24,678 nucleotides of DNA from a candidate division NC10 bacterium SPGG6 (GCA_001643535.1 LXTG01000033.1:1-24678); one strand, 5' to 3'. Numbered from the stretch's first letter, positions 1-8,067 are shown. Translations and numbers: made by a program. The notes: generated from the letters alone by a model not told the origin.

Positions 1-152
1 CTCCCCTGCTTCCCGATCACCCGGCCCAAATCCGTTTGGGCCACCTTGAGCCTCAGCATCGTTGTCTTTTCGTCCTCGGACGACTCCACAATCACCGCAT
101 CGGGGTTATCCACCAAGGCCTTTGCGATATATTCAACCAGTTCTTTCAACAC
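1..152 (-). CDS. Second, partial copy of the KhpA KH-domain gene (runs off the left edge)
   Basis: The GTG start at 152 and the next 49 codons are identical to the intact khpA at 329-562, down to the GKQG motif of the KH domain. The frame is open at the window edge, so the rest of the gene is not visible. If the duplication is real, the organism carries two khpA copies in tandem. If the repeat is an assembly artefact, this gene does not exist. It lies directly downstream of the broken rimM start and shares the rpsP 3' end and spacer found upstream of the intact copy. Confidence 0.5.
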   Translation of the reverse strand, partial: MLKELVEYIAKALVDNPDAVIVESSEDEKTTMLRLKVAQTDLGRVIGKQG

Positions 153-278
153 GTCCGCCTCCCCAGTGCCGGTGCAGCTCTCGGCTGGAAACCCTCAGGG
201 ATTCCGATCCAGGAGCCGTTGACCATCAAGCGGTTTTCCGGGCCCTCCTGAGGCCGGCAAATTGCTTCAAGACCCCAG
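1..278. repeat. Direct repeat copy 1 (278 bp, perfect)
   Basis: Every base of this stretch recurs at 411-688, an offset of 410. The copies diverge after 278/688. The repeat may extend past the left edge of the window, so its true length is unknown. Read on the minus strand it carries the last 17 codons and stop of rpsP, the rpsP-khpA spacer and the first 50 codons of khpA. Identity over 278 bp means either a very recent tandem duplication or an assembly artefact. Confidence 0.97.
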
Positions 279-322
279 GCCCCCAACACTCGTCCCAGAA
301 CCAATAATTTCTGAGACGCCAC
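146..322 (-). pseudogene. rimM: Truncated rimM start fused to out-of-frame rpsP sequence
   Basis: Seven bases after the khpA stop a GTG (322-320) opens a frame whose first 18 residues include the stretch VLGRVLGAWGL. This fits the start of RimM, the 16S rRNA processing factor, whose family begins (V/L)GR(I/V)xGxxGLKGE. rimM is also the expected gene after rpsP-khpA. From position 278 down, the DNA is the repeated rpsP 3' end read in another frame, so the RimM sequence is lost. The frame closes at TGA 148-146, giving a 58-residue chimera. The break coincides with the left edge of the unique spacer between the two repeat copies. The RimM assignment rests on only 18 residues and on gene order. 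Confidence 0.6.
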
Positions 323-328
323 CGGATC

Positions 329-562
329 CTACTCGACGATCTCCAACACCGCCCGTCGCCGAGACTTGGCCGCTGTCGCGTGGAGCAGGGTCCGCATCGC
401 CCGGGCGGTCCTCCCCTGCTTCCCGATCACCCGGCCCAAATCCGTTTGGGCCACCTTGAGCCTCAGCATCGTTGTCTTTTCGTCCTCGGACGACTCCACA
501 ATCACCGCATCGGGGTTATCCACCAAGGCCTTTGCGATATATTCAACCAGTTCTTTCAACAC
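329..562 (-). CDS. khpA: KhpA, KH-domain RNA-binding protein
   Basis: This 77-residue protein has the usual KhpA length and consists of one type II KH domain. The RNA-binding loop is VIGKQGRTARAMR at about residues 44-56, with the G-x-x-G motif as GKQG. In other bacteria KhpA pairs with KhpB/Jag and acts as a general RNA chaperone linked to cell elongation and division. The start is GTG at 562 (N-terminus MLKELVEYIAKAL), 73 nt after the rpsP stop. The gene sits in the classical ffh-rpsP-khpA-rimM order. Its first 152 bases lie inside the perfect direct repeat, so a second partial copy is present at 1-152. The family call is secure. Confidence 0.93.
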   Translation of the reverse strand: MLKELVEYIAKALVDNPDAVIVESSEDEKTTMLRLKVAQTDLGRVIGKQGRTARAMRTLLHATAAKSRRRAVLEIVE

Positions 563-688
563 GTCCGCCTCCCCAGTGCCGGTGCAGCTCTCGGCTGGAA
601 ACCCTCAGGGATTCCGATCCAGGAGCCGTTGACCATCAAGCGGTTTTCCGGGCCCTCCTGAGGCCGGCAAATTGCTTCAAGACCCCAG
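411..688. repeat. Direct repeat copy 2 (278 bp, perfect)
   Basis: This is the partner of the repeat at 1-278. Here the repeat lies in its natural context: it runs from inside rpsP through the spacer into khpA, both of which are intact. This copy is therefore the original arrangement and the left one is the extra. Confidence 0.97.
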
Positions 689-917
689 CGGTCGAGAGGA
701 GCTCCCGTACCGTTGCCGTCGGCTGCGCACCTTTTTGAAGCCAGGAGAGGGCCTTCTCCTGATCAAGGGTCAATGCGGCCGACTTCTGGAGGGGATTGTA
801 GACCCCGATGCTCTCGATGACGCGGCCATCCCGGGGTGCTCGCGTATCCATCACGACAATCCGGTACACCGGCCGCTTCTTTGCTCCAATCCGTTTTAAC
901 CTTAGCCGTACGGCCAT
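636..917 (-). CDS. rpsP: 30S ribosomal protein bS16
   Basis: The 93-residue protein begins MAVRLRLKRIGAKKRPVYRI, the signature of bS16, followed by the conserved DTRAPRDGRVIESIGVYNP segment at about residues 24-42. It is a structural protein of the small ribosomal subunit and assists 30S assembly. The length is slightly above the common 80-90, from a basic C-terminal tail (LRRARKTA). The ATG start at 917 follows the ffh stop by 34 nt, so it is almost certainly cotranscribed with ffh from the promoter near 2303-2330. The last 17 codons and stop (636-688) fall inside the perfect direct repeat and recur at 226-278. Confidence 0.97.
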   Translation of the reverse strand: MAVRLRLKRIGAKKRPVYRIVVMDTRAPRDGRVIESIGVYNPLQKSAALTLDQEKALSWLQKGAQPTATVRELLSTAGVLKQFAGLRRARKTA

Positions 918-951
918 CGAACCACCTCCCGTCCACTCGACGATCCGAACC

Positions 952-2277
952 CTACCCCACGGGAAAGATGCCTCGTGTTCCCCCTTTTTTCCCCGCGTGG
1001 AGCACCTGTCGCATCAATCGCTGGGTCTGCTGAAACTGCCGCAAAAGCTTGTTCACCTCTGTGACCGACGTCCCGGATCCCTTGGCGATCCGTTGACGCC
1101 GGCTCCCGGTAAGGATCCCCGGCTCCCGCCGCTCCTTTCTGGTCATGGAATTCAAAATGGCCTCCATCCGGCTGAGCGCCTTGCCGTCGACGCCCGGGCC
1201 GCCGAGCCCCGCGGGGAGGCCCGGAAGCATTTCCATGAGTTCCTCGAACGACCCCATCCGTCGGACCTGGGTAAGTTGTTCTCGAAAGTCCTCCAGCGTG
1301 TACGTATCCCGTTGGATCTTCCGCGCCAGCTCCTCCGCCCGCGCCCGATCCACCGCGGTCTCCGCCCGCTCCACCAGCGAGAGGATATCGCCCATCCCGA
1401 GGATCCGCGAGGCCATCCGCTCCGGATGAAATGGCTCTAGCGCCTCCAGCCGCTCTCCCACGCCGATGAACTTGATGGGGCGTCCGGTCACGGCCCGAAC
1501 AGAGAGGGCCGCCCCCCCCCGGGCATCCCCATCCAGCTTCGTGAGGATGAAGCCGCTCAGATCCAAAGCATTGTGAAAGGTCGTCGCAGCATTCAGCGCG
1601 TCCTGACCAGTCATGGCATCGAGCACCAGGAGGGTCTCCACCGGACAGACTCCCTCCTTGACGGCCCTAAGCTCTGCCATGAGATCATCATCGATATGGA
1701 GCCTTCCCCCGGTGTCCACGAGAACGGGTTCCAGGCCCCTTGCCCTGGCGTACTCCACCGCCTCCTGAGAGATGCCCAGTGCGGAAGCCCGGGGATCGAT
1801 GAAGGTCTCCACCCCGATCTTCTCCCCGAGAACCCTAAGCTGTTCTGCCGCTGCAGGGCGACGCGTATCCGCCGCCACCAGAAGAGGCATCCGACCCTGT
1901 CGCTTGAGGTGGGCCGCGAGCTTCGCCGCCGTCGTTGTCTTCCCGGATCCCTGAAGTCCGACGAGCATCACCACCGACGGGGGGCGGGCCGCCGAGGCCA
2001 AGTTGCTCCCCTTCCCACCCAGGAGCAGGGTGAGCTCTTCGAAGACGATCTTCACGACTTGCTGCCCCGGGGTGAGTGACTGGAGAACGTCGCGGCCAAT
2101 GGCCCGCTCCCGGACCCGGTCCAGAAAGTCCCTCACCACCCCGTAGTGGACATCCGCCTCGAGGAGCGCCAGACGGATCTCCCGGAGGGCCGTGGCGATC
2201 TGCTCTTCGGTGAGCTTCCCGTAAGCCCGAAGCTTCGCAAAAATTCCCTGAAGCCGATCGGATAACCGGTGGAACAT
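952..2277 (-). CDS. ffh: Signal recognition particle GTPase Ffh (SRP54)
   Basis: This 441-residue protein has all three SRP54 parts: the N-terminal four-helix bundle (about 1-90), the GTPase G domain (about 100-300) and the methionine-rich M domain (about 310-435). Visible G-domain motifs are GLQGSGKTT (107-115), DTRRPAA (137-143), TKLDGDARGG (246-255) and GVGE (272-275). The M domain has SRRQRIAKGSGTSVTEVNKLL, which binds 4.5S RNA. Ffh binds signal sequences on translating ribosomes and delivers them to FtsY at the membrane. The G3 element reads DTGGR (188-192) rather than the usual DTAGR. The ATG start has GGAGG three bases upstream (2281-2285). It is the first gene of the rpsP-khpA operon, with its own promoter. 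Confidence 0.97.
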   Translation of the reverse strand: MFHRLSDRLQGIFAKLRAYGKLTEEQIATALREIRLALLEADVHYGVVRDFLDRVRERAIGRDVLQSLTPGQQVVKIVFEELTLLLGGKGSNLASAARPPSVVMLVGLQGSGKTTTAAKLAAHLKRQGRMPLLVAADTRRPAAAEQLRVLGEKIGVETFIDPRASALGISQEAVEYARARGLEPVLVDTGGRLHIDDDLMAELRAVKEGVCPVETLLVLDAMTGQDALNAATTFHNALDLSGFILTKLDGDARGGAALSVRAVTGRPIKFIGVGERLEALEPFHPERMASRILGMGDILSLVERAETAVDRARAEELARKIQRDTYTLEDFREQLTQVRRMGSFEELMEMLPGLPAGLGGPGVDGKALSRMEAILNSMTRKERREPGILTGSRRQRIAKGSGTSVTEVNKLLRQFQQTQRLMRQVLHAGKKGGTRGIFPVG

Positions 2278-2302
2278 AATCCTCCAGGAAATAAACGTTT
2301 AT

Positions 2303-2330
2303 ATTATGCGCTGTTATATCCCTCTGTCAA
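2303..2330 (-). promoter_or_regulatory. Sigma-70-type promoter of the ffh-rpsP-khpA operon
   Basis: On the minus strand a perfect -35 TTGACA (2325-2330) is followed by a 16-nt spacer and CATAAT (2303-2308), a 5/6 match to the -10 consensus. The 78-bp gap is conspicuously AT-rich beside its neighbours. Transcription would start near 2296, leaving a short leader with GGAGG at 2281-2285 before the ffh ATG. Confidence 0.75.
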
Positions 2331-2355
2331 CAAGCAATTTCTTTGAATTAAGGAG

Positions 2356-3696
2356 TTAACCAGCGAGAAGGAGGGTGACATCCATCACGTTGGTGAGGGT
2401 GGGCCCGGTCTTGATCAGATCTCCCAGGCGTTCGAAGAAGTGGTAGGAATCATTATCCTCCAAGGCCCGGCGTGGGTCGAGCCCGACCTTCTTGGCCCGA
2501 GCCCAGGTCTGACCATCTGCCATCGCCCCCGCCGCGTCGGTGGGCCCATCGGTCCCATCGGTTCCGGCACTGAAGATGACCAGATCCTCTGCACCGGCGA
2601 TGGCGATCGCCCCGGCCAGCGCGAGCTCTTGGCTTCGGCCCCCTTTTCCTTTCCCGCGGAGTGTCACGGTGGTCTCTCCCCCCAGCAATAGGCAGGCCGG
2701 CGACGGAAGGGGGTGGCCGGACCGGCGTACCTCCAGGAGGAAGGCGGCGAGCGCCCTGGCTACCTCTCGACTCTCCCCTTGCAGGGCTGCGGTCAGGAGG
2801 AGGGTATGAAACCCCAGCCCTGCCGCCCGACCTTGGGCCGCCAAGAGGGATTGGAGATTATTCCCGACGATGAGATGGTGTGCCTTTTCAAAACAGGCAT
2901 CGTTCACCTTCGGGGTTTCCGGCTTCTCCCCCTTCGCCCCCCTCTCCAGATGCCGGCGAATGCTTGCGGGCACTCGATCCTGCAGCCCGTACCGATCGAG
3001 GATTCCCAGGGCATCCTGGTACGTGGTCGGATCCGGGACAGTTGGGCCGGAGGCGATGGCATCCAAGGGATCGCCGCATACGTCGGAGAGGACCAGGGTG
3101 AGGCAGTGTGCCGGCTGGACCGCTCGTGCCAACTGACCCCCCTTGAGTTGAGAGCAGTGTTTCCTGACGGTGTTGATCTCTTCAATCGTAGCACCGCAAG
3201 CGAGAAGCTCCCGGGTGATGGCCTGTTTCTCGGCCAGGTGCGTCCCCTCGACGGGAGCGGGGAGCAGGGCTGAACCGCCGCCGGAGATGAGGACGACCAC
3301 CAGGTCCTCCGGGCCGGTCTGCGCAAGGAGGGCGAGGATTGCCGCCGTCCCTTGGACCCCCCGCGCATCAGGGACCGGATGGCTCGCCTCATGGATCTGG
3401 ATACGCTGCAAGGGGACGGAGTGGCCATCTTTCACCACGACAACCCCTTCGGCCACCCGATCCCCCAAGACGTCCTCCACCGCAGCCGCCATCGCCGCGC
3501 ACGCCTTCCCTGCGCCCACGACATAGACCCTGCCCCGGTTCAAATCATACACCTTTCCATCCATCAGCAGTTTTTCACCATCACGCCGCAGATGGCGCTG
3601 AATCGCCACCCGAGGGTCGGCGGCATCCAATGCTGCCTGGAAGATCTCCCCGGCCGCCTTCCGCAACTGTGCGGTCCCCCTCCTTCCGGAAATCAC
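2356..3696 (-). CDS. Glycerate 2-kinase, MOFRL/GckA family
   Basis: The 446 residues match the DUF4147 plus MOFRL glycerate kinase family, which phosphorylates D-glycerate to 2-phosphoglycerate in serine-cycle, glyoxylate and sugar-acid metabolism. Visible family elements are GAGKA (61-65), SHPVPDARG (105-113), LISGGGSALL (136-145), NTVRKHCSQLKGGQLA (175-190), SDVCGDPLDAIASGPTVPDP (204-223) and, in the C-terminal MOFRL part, GTDGTDGPTDAAGA and a closing TGPTLTNVMD. The GTG start at 3696 has GGAGGGG just upstream and overlaps the thpR stop as GTGA, which indicates translational coupling. It is the last gene of the pgpA-cinA-thpR cluster. Some relatives act on hydroxypyruvate or tartronate pathways, so the physiological substrate is inferred. 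Confidence 0.92.
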   Translation of the reverse strand: MISGRRGTAQLRKAAGEIFQAALDAADPRVAIQRHLRRDGEKLLMDGKVYDLNRGRVYVVGAGKACAAMAAAVEDVLGDRVAEGVVVVKDGHSVPLQRIQIHEASHPVPDARGVQGTAAILALLAQTGPEDLVVVLISGGGSALLPAPVEGTHLAEKQAITRELLACGATIEEINTVRKHCSQLKGGQLARAVQPAHCLTLVLSDVCGDPLDAIASGPTVPDPTTYQDALGILDRYGLQDRVPASIRRHLERGAKGEKPETPKVNDACFEKAHHLIVGNNLQSLLAAQGRAAGLGFHTLLLTAALQGESREVARALAAFLLEVRRSGHPLPSPACLLLGGETTVTLRGKGKGGRSQELALAGAIAIAGAEDLVIFSAGTDGTDGPTDAAGAMADGQTWARAKKVGLDPRRALEDNDSYHFFERLGDLIKTGPTLTNVMDVTLLLAG

Positions 3697-4259
3697 ACCC
3701 CCTCCGTCAATTGGACCGTCTCCACCAAGGTGTAGATGGCCCCTGCAGGGTGAAGCTGGCTCTGCATGAGGTCAACACATCTGACCTCCATCCGTCCCAC
3801 CTGACCAACCTCTCCTCTCCGGAGGAACTCCAGCAGCGGATCGAGCCGTCCAACACTTTTTACGCGACCCAGGGTGAGATGGGCCCGAAAGGGTCGGTCC
3901 TCCCGGGGGAAACCGAGCGGAAGGAGGGCCTCGTCGATCCGACCCCGGAGCTTTTCCATCTCCTCGCTCCCCTCTTCTACCCCAACCCAGATCACCCGCG
4001 GCCTCCCCTTCGGCGGGAAGGTCCCGAGACCGGCGAACGACAGCGGAATAGGCCTGATGCCGGCCAGGGAGCACCGGAAGGCCTCCCGGAGCCCCGGCAG
4101 ACGAGCCTCAGTGATTTCCCCGAGGAACTTAAGAGTAAAGTGGAGGTTCTCCGGCCTGACCCAGCTCACCGGCGACCTAGTCGGCTTGAGCTTTCCTTGG
4201 ATCTCTGCCAAGAGGGGCTTCAGGGAGGGATCCACATTGATGGCGATAAACAGTCTCAT
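3693..4259 (-). CDS. thpR: RNA 2',3'-cyclic phosphodiesterase (2H family)
   Basis: The 188-residue protein shows the two HxTx signatures of the 2H phosphoesterase fold: HFTL (40-43, in the context RPENLHFTLKFLGE) and HLTL (127-130, in RPFRAHLTLGRVK). The N-terminus MRLFIAINVD is typical of ThpR/LigT, which opens 2',3'-cyclic phosphates on RNA ends and can ligate tRNA halves in vitro. The length is normal. It lies 36 nt downstream of cinA, a common partner, and its TGA overlaps the GTG of the glycerate kinase gene. Confidence 0.95.
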   Translation of the reverse strand: MRLFIAINVDPSLKPLLAEIQGKLKPTRSPVSWVRPENLHFTLKFLGEITEARLPGLREAFRCSLAGIRPIPLSFAGLGTFPPKGRPRVIWVGVEEGSEEMEKLRGRIDEALLPLGFPREDRPFRAHLTLGRVKSVGRLDPLLEFLRRGEVGQVGRMEVRCVDLMQSQLHPAGAIYTLVETVQLTEGV

Positions 4260-4295
4260 GCGCGTTACGTGTGAAGCGGCGCGCCCCGACCCTCT

Positions 4296-5552
4296 CTATG
4301 CCACAACTCTGATCTTGAGCAAGTAGCGACGGAGCATCTCCAGGGTCATCTGCGAGCCCCAAAGCTTGTTCCCTTCCCGGTCATACTGGAATCGGTGTTC
4401 ACACCACTCTTCCCCCTGCGCGTCGGCAAGGGCAATGTAGGTGAGCCCTACCGGTTTTGCCTCGGTACCCCCCCCGGGACCGGCGATCCCGGTCACCCCC
4501 ACGCCCAGATCGGTCCGGGCGAGGCTTCGAACTCCCGCTGCCATCGCCACTGCCACTTCCGGACTCACTGCCCCATGCCGCTCGATCAGGGGGGAGGGAA
4601 CCTGCAAAAGATCCTCCTTGGCGTGATTGCTATACGAGACGATCCCCCGCTCGAAATAATCGGAACTGCCGGGGACGTTAGTGATCCGATGGACGATGAG
4701 ACCGCCAGTGCAGGATTCAGCCACAGCCACGGTCTTTCCCTGAAGGCGGAGAAGGTGCCCCACCGCTTCCTCAAGACGCTCTTCATCGACCCCAAAGACC
4801 GCATCTCCCAAGCGGTCCCGAAGTTTTTTCTCCCATTCCTCGAGCTGGATCTGCACCTCCTCCTGCGTTCCAGAAACCGTCATCCGGACATGGACCTCCC
4901 CCGGGTGGGCCAGGAGGCCGATGGGGGGATGATCGGTATGGAGCAGATCGCTGATCCGCTCCTCCACCTGCGCTTCGAATAACCCACAGACCTTGAGGGT
5001 CCGGGTTTGGATCTGCTGCCCGCTCCCGACCCTTTCCAGCAGGACCGGCAGGACCTGCTCGGTGAAGAGCGGACGCATCTCTCGCGGCGGGCCTGGCAGG
5101 GCGACGAGGAGACGCTGGCCGTCCTCCCAAAGAAGGCCCGGGGCCGTCCCGTGGCGGTTTGGGAGGACGACAAAGCCCTCCGGGATCCAGGCCTGACGCT
5201 TGACTAATTCTGGTATAGGGACGCCCCGGCGGGCGAACCGCTCCTCAATCCGCTCCAGTGTCTCGCCGTGGAGGATCAGCGGCCTTCCGCTGACATCCCC
5301 CAGAGCGTCCCGGGTGCGATCATCCTCGGTCGGACCTAGCCCGCCGATCACGACCACCACGGCAGCCCGATCCAGGGCCTGTCGGAGCACCTGATGGATC
5401 CGCTGGCGGTCATCTCCGACGGCCGTGCGGTACGAGACCTCAATCCCGATCCCGTGTAGGACCTCCGCGAGAAATAGACCGTTGGTATCTACCAGCACCC
5501 CCTGAAGGAGCTCGGTCCCGATACTGACGATCTCTGCATTCTTGGCGTTCAT
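4296..5552 (-). CDS. cinA: CinA: MoCF-like domain plus NMN amidohydrolase
   Basis: With the ATG at 5552 the protein is 418 residues. Residues 1-170 form the MoCF-like domain (IVSIGTELLQG at 8-18, GGLGPTEDD at 70-78, ALPGPPREM at 151-159). Residues about 255-415 form the CinA C-terminal domain (VAVAESCTGG at 275-284, GVTGIAGPGGGT at 352-363). The family hydrolyses ADP-ribose and deamidates nicotinamide mononucleotide in pyridine-nucleotide recycling. A GTG at 5567 would add five residues, but the ATG overlapping the pgpA stop as ATGA gives the usual N-terminus and is preferred. It lies between pgpA and thpR in one transcription unit. Confidence 0.95.
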   Translation of the reverse strand: MNAKNAEIVSIGTELLQGVLVDTNGLFLAEVLHGIGIEVSYRTAVGDDRQRIHQVLRQALDRAAVVVVIGGLGPTEDDRTRDALGDVSGRPLILHGETLERIEERFARRGVPIPELVKRQAWIPEGFVVLPNRHGTAPGLLWEDGQRLLVALPGPPREMRPLFTEQVLPVLLERVGSGQQIQTRTLKVCGLFEAQVEERISDLLHTDHPPIGLLAHPGEVHVRMTVSGTQEEVQIQLEEWEKKLRDRLGDAVFGVDEERLEEAVGHLLRLQGKTVAVAESCTGGLIVHRITNVPGSSDYFERGIVSYSNHAKEDLLQVPSPLIERHGAVSPEVAVAMAAGVRSLARTDLGVGVTGIAGPGGGTEAKPVGLTYIALADAQGEEWCEHRFQYDREGNKLWGSQMTLEMLRRYLLKIRVVA

Positions 5553-6004
5553 GAGATGAAGAGCCACACCTGGACTAACAGGTTGGCGTACAGGCCGGCG
5601 ATCAGGTCGTCCCCAACGATCCCGAGGCCTCCTGAAAGACGCTCAAGCTGTCGAGCGGGAAAGGGCTTGGTGATGTCAAAGAGGCGAAAGAGTACAAAGG
5701 CCACCGCCCGCTCCAGGACCCGCGGTGGCAAGAGGGCGGTAGCCACCGCGATGCCGGCAATCTCATCGATGATGATGGCTGAGGGATCCTGCGCCCCCAT
5801 GACCTTCGCCGCCCGGCCGGCAACCACCAGGCCCACCCCGATCAGGACCAGCGTCACCAGGACCTGTGTCGTCCCAGGGCTCAGGGGCCAAAGGAGGAAG
5901 AGCCCGAGGAGGCTTCCGAGCGTTCCGGGGGCTGGACCTATATAGCCCAGATAGCCCCCGGTCGCGATCACCACGACGAGCCGATGGGAAAAGGGACGCT
6001 TCAT
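5549..6004 (-). CDS. pgpA: Phosphatidylglycerophosphatase A
   Basis: The 151-residue membrane protein carries PgpA motifs: GYIGPAPGTLGSL (20-32), DPSAIIIDEIAG (73-84), RLFDITKPFP (107-116) and GGLGIVGDDLIAG (125-137). PgpA removes phosphate from phosphatidylglycerophosphate to give phosphatidylglycerol in the inner membrane. Hydrophobic segments lie near 29-39, 45-63 and 83-105. The frame is open upstream to 6298, but that part is arginine- and proline-rich, overlaps the end of the diguanylate cyclase gene and has no family similarity. ATG 6004 gives a normal length. Its stop overlaps the cinA ATG. The ribosome-binding site is weak. Confidence 0.94.
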   Translation of the reverse strand: MKRPFSHRLVVVIATGGYLGYIGPAPGTLGSLLGLFLLWPLSPGTTQVLVTLVLIGVGLVVAGRAAKVMGAQDPSAIIIDEIAGIAVATALLPPRVLERAVAFVLFRLFDITKPFPARQLERLSGGLGIVGDDLIAGLYANLLVQVWLFIS

Positions 6005-6044
6005 CTCGCGAGAGTAGATGCTGAGCCGCGAACTGTCAACGGGG

Positions 6045-8003
6045 TTAGTGGGATTGGGAGGAGCCGAGGCAAACCTGGTTACGTCCAGCCACCTTGGCCT
6101 CGTAGAGGGGTCGATCCGCTTCCCGGACCAAGTCCTCCACCCTGCCCATCTCCGGTGTGAGGACAGCCGCCCCGAGACTAATGGTGAGGCAACCTTCAGG
6201 CCATTCAAATTCCGAGGCCGCCGCACGAAGGCGCTCCGCTTGGACCGCGGCCTGGGCAAGATCGGTCTCCGGTAGGATGATCGCAAACTCCTCCCCACCG
6301 TATCGGGCTACCGTATCCACCCGCCGGGAATTCTTCCGGAGGATCTGGGCCAAGGAGCGCAACGCCTCATCCCCAGCCAGATGCCCGTATCGGTCATTGA
6401 ACTGCTTGAAGTGATCGATATCGAGCATAATCAGGGAAAGGGAGCGGCCATAGCGACGAGCCCGTTTCACCTCTGTATCGAGGAGACGATAGAAGTACCG
6501 GTGATTGTAGAGTCCGGTCAATGCATCTGTGTTGGCGAGCCGCCTCGTCTCCGCAAACAAGCGAGCGTTCTCAATGGCAATGGCCGCCTGGCTGCCAAAG
6601 GAGGCGAGGAGGTGGAGATCCTCCTCGGCGACACGGCGGGGTTCATTGTAGTGAACCCACATCACCCCGCGGATCCGCTCCCGCACCTGCAGGGGTAGAC
6701 AGACCGCGGCCCGTCGCCCGAGTGCCAGCAGCCGGGGATTGATTCTCCCTGACGGGATTGACGCGAAATCGGGAAGGACCACAGGCCGGCTGGTTTCCCA
6801 GACCTGCCGAGAGATGCCATCCTTCCGCACCTCAATTCCCCCCACCTCCCATTCGACGATATGGGTCACCTCGCCGAAATCATCAAAGAGGATGATGGTG
6901 CTAGAGGCGGCGTCAGTCGAGGCCGCTGCGCCCCGAGCGATCTTCTGGAGGGTCTCGTCCAAGTCGAGGGACCCACTCACCTGTGTGGCAGCCTCGTATA
7001 ACTCCGCTACGGTGGAAGCATACCGCTGGATCTGCTGGTATGCCCTGGCATTCACAATGGCAACAGCCGCCTGGCTGGCAAAGGCACTTATCAAGGTTCG
7101 CTCATCGGGGGTGAAAAAACGGCGATGCAGCGTGAAGAATGCCAGGGCCCCTAGGACGCGACCATCGCTGATGAGGGGAATGCCCGCGAATGAGACGACG
7201 CCCCCCTGTTCCACGAACCGTCGGTTCAGCAAACGCGGTTCTTGTCTCACGTCAGCGATGTACTGCGGCTCTCCCCGCTCCATGATCTCTCCGATGACCC
7301 CCACACCGTACGGGATCCGTTCGACCATCAACCCCACAAACTCCTCCATGCCGTAACTGGCCTGTACCCGCAGCTCGCGCATCTCCTCGTCTGCCACCAC
7401 GAGCCACGCGCATGGGACGTCTAGGAACTCCGCCGCCGCTTTCACTGCAAAGTCGTAAACCTCCTGGAGATTCAAGGAGGCGGTCATCAGCTTTGTCAGA
7501 TGGATGAGGGATTGGAGTTTATTGGCCCGCTCTTGGACTTCGTGAAAGAGGGCGGTTTTCTCAAGGGTGAGGGCCGCCTGACTCGCCAAGGTCTGGCAGA
7601 CTACGATCTCGTCCGGCGTAAAATTTCGAACCGTGCCCCGAGTGCTCAAGCTCACGACCCCGATGCTTTGATCCTGCCTGAGGAGTGGGACCACCAACAT
7701 CGAACGGATCGGGAGAGAGAGGAGGAATTCTCGGATACCGGAAAGCACCGGTTCCTCGGCCACGTCCGGGACAACGAGGGGTTGCTGGGTCTCGAGCACC
7801 CGACGGAATTCCGGGTACCGGTCCAAGGACAGATTTACCCCTTCAATCCAGGGATCCTCCTTCGATCGGTCAAACCCAACAATAATCTGGGCTGACGCCT
7901 CTCCTGGGGCGCAAAGGGCGATGGCGCACCGGTCCACGTGCATTGTCTCCAGGAACCGCTTAAAGATGTCCCACAAGACCTGATCTCTCGCCGGGAAAGG
8001 CAT
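6045..8003 (-). CDS. Diguanylate cyclase with three GAF domains
   Basis: From the ATG at 8003 the product is 652 residues with no membrane segment. Three GAF-type sensor domains lie at about 10-155, 170-322 and 335-485, each ending in the typical (F)ASQAA(V/I)AI(V/E)NAR helix. A GGDEF domain follows (490-645): NTDALTGLYNHRYF, LDIDHFKQFND (527-537), the active-site loop GGEEF (569-573) and the product-inhibition I-site RRVD (560-563), five residues before GGEEF. It should make cyclic di-GMP from GTP under control of ligands or redox cues sensed by the GAFs. The frame is open to a GTG at 8201, but ATG 8003 has GGAG eight bases upstream and starts just before the first GAF. An ATG at 8094 is the main alternative. 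Confidence 0.92.
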   Translation of the reverse strand: MPFPARDQVLWDIFKRFLETMHVDRCAIALCAPGEASAQIIVGFDRSKEDPWIEGVNLSLDRYPEFRRVLETQQPLVVPDVAEEPVLSGIREFLLSLPIRSMLVVPLLRQDQSIGVVSLSTRGTVRNFTPDEIVVCQTLASQAALTLEKTALFHEVQERANKLQSLIHLTKLMTASLNLQEVYDFAVKAAAEFLDVPCAWLVVADEEMRELRVQASYGMEEFVGLMVERIPYGVGVIGEIMERGEPQYIADVRQEPRLLNRRFVEQGGVVSFAGIPLISDGRVLGALAFFTLHRRFFTPDERTLISAFASQAAVAIVNARAYQQIQRYASTVAELYEAATQVSGSLDLDETLQKIARGAAASTDAASSTIILFDDFGEVTHIVEWEVGGIEVRKDGISRQVWETSRPVVLPDFASIPSGRINPRLLALGRRAAVCLPLQVRERIRGVMWVHYNEPRRVAEEDLHLLASFGSQAAIAIENARLFAETRRLANTDALTGLYNHRYFYRLLDTEVKRARRYGRSLSLIMLDIDHFKQFNDRYGHLAGDEALRSLAQILRKNSRRVDTVARYGGEEFAIILPETDLAQAAVQAERLRAAASEFEWPEGCLTISLGAAVLTPEMGRVEDLVREADRPLYEAKVAGRNQVCLGSSQSH

Positions 8004-8067
8004 CAACGAAGCTCCTGACTCCTCGTGGCCTTGGACCCCCTGGTCATTGGAGTCGTCCAGGGGTCTC

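Noticed and set aside
3339..4274. Plus-strand open frame (311 codons) across the glycerate kinase and thpR genes
   Set aside because: It is the mirror of two well-supported minus-strand genes, has low-complexity proline-rich sequence and no ribosome-binding site.
5549..6298. Extended 249-residue version of PgpA
   Set aside because: The extra 98 residues overlap the cyclase gene and look like out-of-frame GGDEF sequence; the family start is at 6004.
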